A stretch of DNA of 64,000 nt from assembly GCA_022410635.1 (NCBI GenBank), contig JAJVDF010000218.1:235455-299454 (forward strand), read 5' to 3'. The position numbers and the translations under genes are program-made. Every line of letters begins with the position of its first letter. The stretch's first letter is position 1. This DNA comes from Tretioscincus oriximinensis (lineage: Eukaryota > Chordata > Lepidosauria > Squamata > Gymnophthalmidae). Of this stretch, positions 12,201-24,200 are shown piece after piece. The notes under the pieces were generated by a model that saw only the letters and a list, made by a program, of their open reading frames with translations, was not told the origin of the DNA and did no database searches.

Positions 12201-15200
12201 AGCTCAGAGGAGTGCAACTACGGCACTCCGAATGATGCAGAATTAGATTAAGCAGTACTGAAAATGGAGTCACCTTAAGCAGATCCTTTCACTGAACAGC
12301 TTAACAGATGGTAATATGAACCCAAAAAAATCATATGAGGCTCTGTCAGGCACTAAGAGGTGATCCAGTAGGGAAGAGCAGCTGCTGCTACTACCGAGAG
12401 AGATATCTTTGTTTAAAATTTAGTGCATGCCTGCTTCAAATTCCTTACTGGTGCTTTCTAGTAATGAAGCATTGTTGCCACGTACTATGTAATTGCAGGT
12501 GTTTTCAGGGGGAAGGATGAGGTTGCCAAATCACTGCAGCAGATAAAATCTCGTTCCAACTCTCTATAGTTCAGTTTTTGATCAATTCAAGAAATACGCA
12601 ACTAAAACATTGAAAGCAAAACTGTTGTTTGGCGCAGTTTCATTAAATCACAGTAAATGCTGCAATCATGATAGAAAGAGCTGCAGATCTACAATTTGGC
12701 TGCTCATCTTACTCTCACTGGCACGGCTTTCAGCATGTTTGCAGTGATGAGCTGTTGCTGCGAATAAGAAGCTCTGTGTAAGTCTAGGTGAAATGATAAA
12801 TTAGGTATGGGGTGTGCAATAAAAGGAACAGAAAGTGCAAAATGACTTCAGTGGCAGAACAGACAGGTTTCCTTAAACGGACGCATGACCCTTACATGCA
12901 AAGAATACTTAGTCATCATTGATATTTAGATTCAGGCAGGTAAGTGGCACATGCTTGATTTACAAAGTAATCACAGGTAATTGATATTTGAGGGGCTGAG
13001 TGTCTTCTTTGCGCCCCCCCCCCAGATTATGTGCCAAAGCAACATAGGTAAATGTGTTTATTCCACATATCAGCAAAGATAATATAGTAATCTGTCTACT
13101 TAACAAAAAGGATGGAAAACTGAAGAACTGATTTCCCCCACAGCCAAGCTTAGTAATAAACAAAAGGGAGAATATAAAATTGGACAGGCAGCAGTAAAGT
13201 TATTAGTAAGAATAAGATGGAGAAATACATATAAATGTATCTTTTTAGGTATTTCCCTCCTTATTCTTTGCTCATTTTTGTTCATTAGTATAGTTCTATT
13301 TCTTCCCATACTGCTATGTTCTTTTATATCTACTTTTTCTGATGTCACAGCTGAAAGCAGGGTGGATAAAAATCAATGTTTTTTTAAAAAAATCAAAAAA
13401 TCGGATTTTTTTTATTTAAATCAGATTTTTTTAATTTAAATCGGGTTTTTTTTAATAAACTGCTTTTTGAGGAAAATATTTTGCCATCCAAAGTTTCTTC
13501 CATCATGAGATAAAGCTGAGTTGTTTAACTCAGTAGAATAAAGGCTGTATATGTGTAACATTCACAATGCCATGCTCTTCCAGAGGTTTCTGTAGGATTA
13601 GTGGGCAGTTTCTCTCCTATATTATCACAGACGCTCGCTTTACTTACGCAGTTCTCAAAACTGAATTTGACTCCGCAGAGGTCCCAGCCTCTTCTTCACA
13701 GCAANAATGTTACAACATGAACAGAGTTGAGAAAAAGACCTTAATCCTATTGTTCTACAAACCTATGAATACAGAATCAACCCCTTCAGTGCCAAGTCCA
13801 AGAAGTTAGACAATATGTTTCTGATTGTTTGGAGTGGAATAGATCTGCACAACACAAGAAGAATGTGAATCTAAGTGTGAGGAGGAGGAAGGGCAAGCAG
13901 ACAAGAAAATGAAAGTGAAACTTTGAGCACAATACTGCAGCATAGCCACAGACAGACAAGTCTGGATCTGTTTGTGTGTACGATCTGAGGTTTATTACAT
14001 TCTTTCCTTATAATGGCCGCAGGCCGTAAAAGAGACCCAGTTTGGGAATATTTTAATGAAGCTCCTTCGCCTATCGGTAAGGCAGGCATGCGTGCAAAAT
14101 GCAAACGATGCAACAAAGAGATGCAAGGCCTGGTGGCGCGAATGAGACAACATCATGAGAAGTGCGGTGATGAAGATGACCAAAGAAACACTTCTGAACA
14201 GGCAGGATCTTCAGGTTGGTAAACATTTTTATTGAATCCTATTTCTAAAGACTGAACTGTCATGTGTGAGAAAAATTTTATTTCTTATTATTACTGCATG
14301 TTACTGTCATTTGGTACAGTTATGATGAAGAAAAACAAATATTCCTTTTGGGGCAGGGGCAGTGATGTGTTGTGTACAATAAGCAGAAATTGTATAAACA
14401 ATAAAATAACAGCATTGACTTTTTTTGTTTAGGGGAATTCATGGATTCTGGAAACTATCCACCTCCAAGATCACCATCATCCTGTTCTACAGTTTCAGAG
14501 TTATCCATCCAGGATAGTGCTTCATTAGCAGCAGCAGCAGCATCAGACACCCACAGCCACATATCACCATCACCCAAAAGGAAGAAAAAATCTTTACCTC
14601 CTGGAACCACCATAGATAGGTTTGTGATAAGAACTAGCAGATTAGAAAAAGAGTTGATTGATGAAAAAATTGCCCAGTCTATTTATGCAACGAACTCTTT
14701 CCGTCTGACTGAGAACCCACATTTCATTAATATGGTTCAGTCACTGAGACCAGGATACAGTCCACCCAGCAGAGCTGATGTTGCAGGGAAACTGCTGGAT
14801 CAAGTGTATGACAGAGAAATGGAGCAATGTGCAACAGCTCTGGAGGGTAAAATTGTTAACCTAAGTATTGATGGGTGGAGTAATGTCCACAATGATCCTA
14901 TTGTATGTGCTTGTATAACAACAGAAGAAGGTAAAGTCTTCCTTGCACAAACAACTGATACGTCAGGAAATGCACACACAGTAGAATACTTACAAGAAGT
15001 GGCAGTAAAAGCTATAACGACATGTGAACAAAAATTCAAATGTCTAGTACGCAGTTTGGTCACTGACAATGCTGCAAACGTATCCAAGATAAGAGATTTA
15101 GAAGAGCAGGGAGGGAATACAAAGCTGCTAATAACATATGGTTGCAGTGCTCATTTGCTGCACCTCTTAGCCAAAGACTTAAGTGTTCCAGAAATAAAGG

Positions 15201-18200
15201 CTAATGTTGTTGAAATTGCTAAATACTTCTGTAATAATCATTTTGCTGCAGCAGCTCTGAAAAGGATGGGTGGAACCAAGCTAACGCTCCCACAAGATGT
15301 TAGATGGAACTCTGTGGTGAACTGTTTTGAGCAGTATATCAAAAACTGGCCTTTTCTGATGACACTTTGTGAAGAAAATCGAGATAAAATAGATGNCACT
15401 GTCACGGCCAAAATCCTCAACATTGGGCTTAAGAGAAATGTTGAACATATGCTGAGCTTCCTGAAACCCATCTCTCAAGCTTTAAACAAAATACAGAAAA
15501 ATAGCTGTTTTATTGCGGATGCTGTTGAAATTTGGAAGGAACTAAGTGAACACTTAAAAACAGAACTACACATGGACAGAATTAAATTACAAGCACTGGG
15601 ACAAGCACTGACTCCAGCTCATTTTTTGGCAAATATTGTCAGTATCCAATATCAGGGTCAAAACTTAAGTGCTGAGGAACAGGAGTTAGCTATGACATGG
15701 GTATCCAGCAATCATCCATCTTTAATGCCAACTATAATAAACTTCAGAGCTAAGGGGGAACCATTCAAGAAATATATGTTTGCTGAAGATATTTTAAGGA
15801 AGGTCACACCAGTAAACTGGTGGAAGTCACTTAAGCGCTTGGATTTAGAGACTGTTCAAGTAATGATTTCACTTTTAACAGCAGTAGCTTCTTCTGCAGG
15901 CGTTGAAAGAATATTCTCTTCCTTTGGACTCATTCATTCTAAATTGAGAAATCGGTCGAGACACAATAAAGCAGGAAAGCTTGTTTTTCTTTTCCAGATT
16001 ATGAATAGGAACAAAGATGATGATGATGACGACGAAAGTGAGCTACAGAGGACAGCAGGGACAGTAGTATTTAAGTTTTTCATGTGTCGGCTGGGCTGAC
16101 AGTCNAAGTTTCTTAAAATATATATATATATTGTTTAGCCAAATTAGTTAACAAACATGGATGTTTGTTTAAGCAAATAACTTATGCTGTAATGTTGTTA
16201 TTGTTTCAGTTGAATAAATCTATTTAAATTGTTATTAAGGTCAGGATTATTTTTCTCCTTCCTAAGTACAACAGAACAGTGGTGTCCAAATATGAATGAT
16301 TAACCCATTAAACTGGGGAGAAAAAAGTAATATAAAAAGTGATTCTAAAAATCTTCATCTACTTGAATGTTAAAATAGCAAGAACTAGTTTAGGTAGAAA
16401 CTTTGATTTAAATCACTGATTTAAATCAAGCCTTACTGACTAGTGATTTAAATTGTGATTTAAATCGTGATTTAAATCAGTTAGATTTAAATCAAATCCA
16501 CCCTGGCTGAAAGCCATCAAAAATTATGTTTGAGGGAGTCAAAAATATTTTAATCAAATACTATATCAATGTCAATTAACAGATTTGGGTTAAATCTAAC
16601 ATGGCAGAAGGCACTGATCACAGGCTTCAGTATTGCTTCTATTCTGCAGAGACAGACACTCTATCCTAAAAAAATTATTAAATGAACATGGTGTGAAATG
16701 TGATTGCTTTTTCAAGATCAGACTATTTGCTTGGAATTGTACATGAGACAAATAAGAAATGCCCTGACATCTGCAGTTACCTTATTCCTATTTTGTTCAC
16801 ATTTGAAAGGTTAGAGATAACATTACAGTATACATTAACTGCTGTATAATATCATGCCGTATTTATTGCACAATATAGTTTCCAGAGTCAATTTGTGATG
16901 TGCTGGTTCAGCAATGTAGACTCAGCTTTCAAACATGGAGTGTACAATTTTTCCAGTAACTATATATAGTACATATTATCCTTGTCTAGAACATCCTCTT
17001 TTTCATACTGTTACAATGGATCAGTCATAACTCGTAGTTACAGTGTTTGTTTTAATCTGTCTGCTGATATCACACTCTTTTACTTTAGAAGTGACTTCTG
17101 TTTCTGAGACAAAAGTTAATGCTTTTCAATCTCACCTGAATAGAACTGTAAAATTGTCAAATATCAAATGTATCGATCACAGATTACAATTAATTAATAA
17201 CTATACAAAGATTTATATAGAAGAATAACAAGAAGAAGAACAAGAAGAACTGGGTTTTTATACTCTGCTTTTCTCAGCTGAAGGGATTCAAAGTGGCTTA
17301 CAAGGTTATTTTTTGCCCAAAGGCTTACATTCTATTTTCCCCACCATGCTGTGGTGATTCCCATTTATCTAGTCGCAATCTGTTGCAATTCCTGCTTTCG
17401 AATAGCTGGGTTGGCTAGATGTGCAGGCTAATAGACCAGCTACTGAAGAGTATGAGTGGAGTATTAGTCCATCTGGCTGGCTATTAAGATAGCTGGCAAA
17501 TGGAACACCAAAGGACGTTTGCTGGATTTAGCAGGACTTTTCTCATATTGTACAACACAGTCCAGCATTGGGGAAGGCAGAATGCCCACTCCTGCTGGAT
17601 CATAATTACAATGTTCTAAGAGATTAAGAAGCAAAACTTCCACTCTGGTACTATCTCTGCCCATTATTCTTAAATGTGGATGCTATTCTGAGAGTAAAAT
17701 CTAGTTTTAGTCACTAGTATAATCACTTAATTTCTGACCTTAAATTCACCTTCTTGCCTATTTGACTTTAAAAATGATTATACTGCAGGTGGCTCCTATG
17801 ACTTCACATCAGCAAAGGAATGCCTATAGTGGAATTAAATATAATGGAATTAAGCATTGCTCTAGTGGAAAGCAATCAGTAAATGAAGGCTCCCATATGT
17901 CAAATGAATTTCAATATGTTGACAAGAATTACAGAAACAAAAGAACCTCCAATATTATTGACCACTGTCATATTAAACCAGGTGTTTTTGGTTTCCAGAT
18001 GGAACTAATTTATAAAACAGTATTTTTAGTCAAAACATTTGAATAATCCCTAAAACAAAGGCAGTGTAGTTTTTATTCAGTACAAATAAGATTTAAATCA
18101 TCTACAGTGTAGATCTTTGGACTGTCATTTGAAAAAGAGGTTTAAAAATCCACTTGTAATAGTCAGTGTGGCACAGATAACGGAGCATTAATTCGGGTTC

Positions 18201-21200
18201 TGGCAAGAGGGAATTGAAACTCTTGGGCAGGATCTGGTTCCTGATGTGAAGGTGTCACCACAGATGTATGGGTGTAGAGTCTACACTGCATCTAGAAGAC
18301 TTGTGGAAATGCTGCGGCAACAGGTATTTCTTGTAATAGCTCTGTAATGGAGCCGGAACAACTGCTAGTGACCAAATATGCTGGTGAAAGTCTGCTGAAA
18401 TTTTAGTTCATTGAAATGATTGCAGTTGCATTTCCATCAATAATTTATTTTATTGTAATTGCATGTATGTACATAGTAGCCAGAAGATAACTTAACAAGG
18501 TCAGCCCAGATGTACTAAACTCAGACTTATGGAAATGCTGTTCTGTTGGTCCTTTGGAAGCTTGGAAACCTAAAAGGAATTATAGCATTTGATTATAGAG
18601 TCATCTAGAGAAGTCTAAATGTTGGCGGAATTAATGGATTTTTTTTCCTGAACTGCCTTATAGGTTTGCTATATGGATTAAATGAGATTGGGGACAACCT
18701 TGAGGAAAGGTGAGAATGAGAAAGATACGATTTGGTAAATAAAATCACGAGAAGCTTGTGTCTCAGATTTCAACGAGCACATTGAACTAAATTATTTATA
18801 CCCACATGGAACAGAAATATTAATAGGAAAAAACCATGACAGATAGCAAGCAGGCACTAGTTTCTATGGTATTATTATATAAATAGATCCAAGATAAAAA
18901 TTAAAAATGATACTCTGTGAAATCAAAGCATTATCCGGAGATAAAAATATGCAAAATAATGAAAAGGCCTTATAAGTACAGCATGTACCGAAGAGTACAA
19001 CCTAGTCAGCAGATACACTGTTGTTTAATCATACCCATGAAGACCCATCTATTTCAGACACTCATTAGTAACTAAAGAGTACGGTGGAACCCAGATAAAT
19101 ACCAAGAACAGTTTGAAATTACAGTAAAAATATTAGGAAATGTTCTCAGATTATCGGAAGTAAGCCATGCAGTTTCAATGGTATACATTTTAAAACATTG
19201 GTCATTGTTTTATAGTATGTTGTGACCCAACTTGGGACCTCCACATGAAGGATGGGATACAAATGCCTTTAGTAAAAACAAATTAATAATAGATATGCGT
19301 AAATGACAAAAAATTGGAGACAATTAGCTTCGTTACATGCTTTAAACCCTTCAGGAGAGGATGCTATTAGCAAATACCTAGCTTATTTGAACGGTCAAGG
19401 CTACTTAAGAATCAGAGATTTAATTAAATGTAATGGGATACCAATTGACTGGACGGCCTTAAGAAGTTTTACAACACAACAACATCAAATATTTTGGCTA
19501 CAACAGCACTCCATATTCAATTCCATCAATAATAGGGACATAAAAAGCAGTATGATCAGCATTTCCAAGATGGAACAGGTGGTGAGCAGTATAATTCTAG
19601 GCGAAAAGAAACATATAAAAGAAATTTATAAAATAATTGGCAGTAATAAATTCGATAAAAGACCTAAATTATATGAATATTGGGAGAGTGAAGTCCCAAA
19701 TGTACACAACAACTGGGAGGATTGGTGTTCTAGGTATCTTAGACACAAGGATATCAGGGTGCGGGAGACAGAGCTGAAGAGAGTTACTAAATGGTATCGT
19801 ACGCCNAGCCAGTTGGCGNACATCTCCGGAANGCCGCCAACATGCTGGCATGGGTGCCAAAGAAGAGGGACCTATATGCATATGTGNGCTCGGTGTNCCC
19901 TAGTTAGACAGTTCNGCCGTAATATTTCATCNCAAANCCANAGAGTAACAAACNTATACATTCCTAANANGGAGGAATGCTGGATCTTTGGTATACTTGA
20001 TCCCCTCATTGTAAGACCGGAAGAGAAATCATTCATTCAAACTGCATTATTAGCAGGACAATTAGTGATCGCTAAGGGATGGAAAAACCATAAGCTATGG
20101 ACAATAGATCTCTGGTGGAGCTACATCTCGGAATTTCTACTCTTCGATGTGCTTCGAGACAAAAGACTGCAACAATCAGGTCAACGATCATTACCACATT
20201 GGCACACTAAGTGGAAATCACTCATTGCCTACGCTCAAAATATAGCCGCACATCCACTCATAAGAGAAACGATCCTAATGATCAACGAACAAAGACTGAT
20301 AGCTTAAATCTTCATGTTCCGGAGGAGGGAGGGGGGTGGATGGGGATCTGTAATCACTTGTTTTGTACTTTCACTGTTGTCTTGTGTTGACTCACTATAT
20401 TGTATACTGTCTTGTTTTAACATATCATGAGAAAACTTTAAAAAAAAAATAATAATAGATATGAGTTGTTTAATTCTCAAAACCCAGTATTCCCAGAGAA
20501 TATATTTAGTATATAAACAAAACCAAGTTAATGAGCAGATTAGTTTCAGTAGAGTGTAGTCATGCTCAGCATGAGAAAGTCGCCTACAAAAATTCAATTT
20601 CAGAGAAATTAGAGGGACTTTTACATGCTCATCTTCTAATGTGGTGTATTCCATTTTCAGCCAACAATGCCCCTCTACACTCTACATTGGGCAAACAGGA
20701 CAATCCCTTCGCCAGAGAATAAATGGACACAAATCAGATATTCGAAATGGAAACACACAGAAATCAGTTGCTGAACATTTCAACCTTCCAGGACATTCTC
20801 TTTCAGACCTCAGGACTGCAGTTCTTGAACAAAGAAACTACAAAAGAAGGTTTGAAAGAGAAGCAGCAGAACTTGAATACATTCACAAGTTCCAGGCCAT
20901 TAACAAAGGACTTAACAGAGATAATAGTTTCCTGGCCAACTATACATTTTTATGAAACCTGTTAAGCATTTAATTGTTTCTCTACCAGACATTGCCCCTT
21001 GTTGCCCCAGGGACTTTTTCACACAAGAAGATTAGTTCCTGCTATTTACCTGTTTTTCTAACCTGCAATTCAACACCTCACTACAGTTGCATATGCTTTG
21101 TCTTCTCCCATACACATTGTCCTATAAATACCTGACCCTGACATTAGTCCCTCAGCATCTGAAGAAGTAGAGCTGTCTACGAAAGCTTATGCCAACCACT

Positions 21201-24200
21201 TTTCTCAAGCTAGTCTCAAAGTGCTGCTAGCTCCTTTGCTACAAAAATTCAGAGGGTCATAATTCTAATCCTGCACATATCTACAATAAATAGGCAACAA
21301 TCAACTATTTCTATACATTTTTAAAGCAAAATGCATAGATATGTTGATGGAGTAAACAGAAATCGGGCTTGACTTAAAGATAGTATTACTAGGTTTTCCA
21401 TTTCTCATCTACTTGTTAAAATCTTACTTGTTGATAAATGTATTGCTTCACCTATTATAACCTAAACTGCTTTTGAATGGCATTATAAACTTTTGCTAAA
21501 TGTTTTAATCATTTTTGTGTGCCATTGGATGTATGATTATTAAACAATTTATTTATTAAATTTATTTTTAATTTGTTCTTAGACATATAATTAAATAAAT
21601 TACAAAAAAACTTTAAATTGAAGGGTTAGAAGACTATATTGAAGCCAAATCTGTGAAATGTATTTGTACAGAAAAACAGCAAGAGGCAAATCCATCTCTT
21701 CTCTCTTCTTTCCCCTGAAAGCAAGAACATTTAGTCTGAAAACTTGGAAATAATACTTTTAGTATGGCTAAAATTAAAACCATGTATTCCTTCCACAAAT
21801 TTCAAATGAACAGCATCATGGTTATAATGCCAGTTGAAAATGGCCCTTTCATATTCCTTGACTGATATCAGCTAGATCCTCTGCTCCGTGCTCTTTTGAC
21901 TTCAAAGTTAGATTAGTGCAATGATCTCTACAAAGGGCCACCTTTGAAGATGACCTGGAAGCCAGAATTAAGGCAAAATATTACAAGGAGATTGCTAGGT
22001 GAAGTTTCCAACTATGCTAACCTACCTTGTTCTTAAAAGACTTGCACTGGTTGTCAGTTCATTTCTGGAACCAATTCAACCTTTTTATCTATCATGCAAA
22101 GCTCTAAACATCCTGGGTCCCAAGTATCTGATGAAATGATTCCTCCCAGACATCCCATCTGTCAACTAAGATCTTCCAATGAATCACTTTAAGTGGTTCT
22201 ACCACCCACAAGAATCTTGGGTCAAATATAAGAGAGAAGATTTTCTCTATGACAGTTCCTGGTCTTTGAAAAAGCATTTTTGTATTTCAAAGTATTTGTT
22301 AGGTTCCATTTTAATCATTGCCCTGAAATTTTAAATAAAGGGCAGCATATATTTCTAAATAAAAATATAAATATATACTATATGATGCACCTTGACTTGT
22401 AAGATATAACATACCTTAATTCCAACAAGTCTTAATTCCAAAATCATACCTCAAACAATTAAAATAATAACCTACCGAACACATGTCATATGTTTGATAA
22501 AAATTGAGATTTTTCAATTTTTAATTACTTGGAAAATACTTTTCAGAGATTAAAGCATGACTCCTTTGACATTTGAGTAAGTGACTATGAAGAAGTCAAG
22601 TTTCTTTCCAGATTTAGTCCACTGCTGCCATGTTACACAGCTTAACAGATAATCTCAATGAATCTCTCTGACCTTAATCTCTTACAGCCTCTAACAAAGC
22701 ACACAATAAAAATGGATTGTATTTTCTGTTAGCATGAGCAAACTATTGGAGGGAGGAAACGGGAGGCGCTTGCAATCATTTTCCTACTGTATGATTAAAT
22801 AAATACTTCATATATATATTCCTAGCTTGCCTTTCCACAAAGGGCTCAAGGTGGAGACACACTTCATCTCCGGCCCATTTTATCCTCACTATAATAATCC
22901 TGTGAGTTAGACAGACAGAGCAAACTGGTCAAAGGAAATCTAGTGAGCATCATAGCAGAACAGCAGTTTAAATCCTATTCCTTCAGTATCCCATTCGACT
23001 GTCAATCAGTATCAGACCTACTTAATTTTGGCATAGCTGCTGCCGCACTGTTGGGTATTAAGCCTGATTCTGAATAGATCAGTGAGCCCCTTATAGTGTA
23101 TCTATTTATAAAATCAAGAAGAATATAAACAGACATTCCTCAAACATAATAATATATGGACAAAATACATGACAAAGACTAGATGGGTGGAGTTGGAACG
23201 TAGAAGTAGTCTTAACACTAATTTCCTTTCACAGACGCAAAGAACCCATTCATATTTCTTTACACAAAAATAAAGCATGTTTAGGAGTGCAAAACAAGGA
23301 GTAGGAGAGATGGGGAAAAATTAACTTGTTGGAGGATACAGACAGCAGCGTGACATAATACATAATATGGTACAACAATGCAACTCCATGACATACATCC
23401 TATTTTTGAATTCGACTTTACAAACAAAACCAATTTCTTTGCTTTATAATAAGGACAATTGGTGGTCTTATAGTTATAAAACCTTACTTATAATCAACAA
23501 GAAATGACCACTATTAACGTCAAACTATGAGGTAGGGAATTAGGCAGGTTTGCTTGTTGGATAGCTGAAAAACCCAACATGCAATTCCCATACAAGGCTT
23601 TACTGCTTTTATCTTGTGTTCTTTGAAGCTAAATATGGGTTTATTGCTTTCCTCAGGATTTCCTCATTACCAAGTATATTTTTCTTGGATTATATTATTT
23701 GTTTCTATTTTCTATATTGACAAATACCTGTTTTGCAGGTATTTGCCTAGAGATTATAATGATCACAAAATTGTAAAATATAGCCATATCTTTGGCCAAA
23801 TCCTTTACTGAAGAGGATTTAAGAAATGTTGCACTGAAAGGAACACCCCATTATCATATTTACCTGTGGGGCGGTGTTCCTGGATCTAGGAGGTAAGTCA
23901 TGCCCTTACAGTGGGTGATTCCTGATTTGCTGCAGCAACAGAAGCTCCGCCTCTACAAACTTAACTAGCCCCTAAAGGCGGTCATATTCCCAGTCCTTCT
24001 GAATCGTAAATCAAAAAATAAAATTGATATCTGAGAAACTTATAAACGTTTATTGTAATTATTGAAGAAAACCACGAACCAACTCTGTCTATATCCAGAT
24101 CAACAAGAACATATCGTAAATTGGAACAATTAACACAGCTCCAAAAAGTGAAAAGAAAACAATATAATGCAGGTAAATCATCATGTAGCCATCATACATA

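Larger units (their letters stand above)
13358..16505 (+). mobile_element. Autonomous-looking hAT DNA transposon (3148 bp)
   Basis: The terminal inverted repeats are CAGGGTGGAT at the left and ATCCACCCTG at the right. A perfect 8-bp target duplication GCTGAAAG flanks it (13350-13357 and 16506-16513), the hallmark size for hAT. It encodes one two-exon transposase. Both subterminal regions are AT-rich with repeated ATTTAAATC motifs. It lies in NDRG3 intron 9714-31202, opposite to the gene. The intact ends, target duplication and reading frame suggest relatively recent insertion. Confidence 0.95.

Noticed and set aside
14013..16099. hAT protein as a domesticated host ZBED-like gene
   Set aside because: Terminal repeats and an 8-bp target duplication surround it, so it is a transposon. 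Domestication would need evidence of expression and purifying selection.
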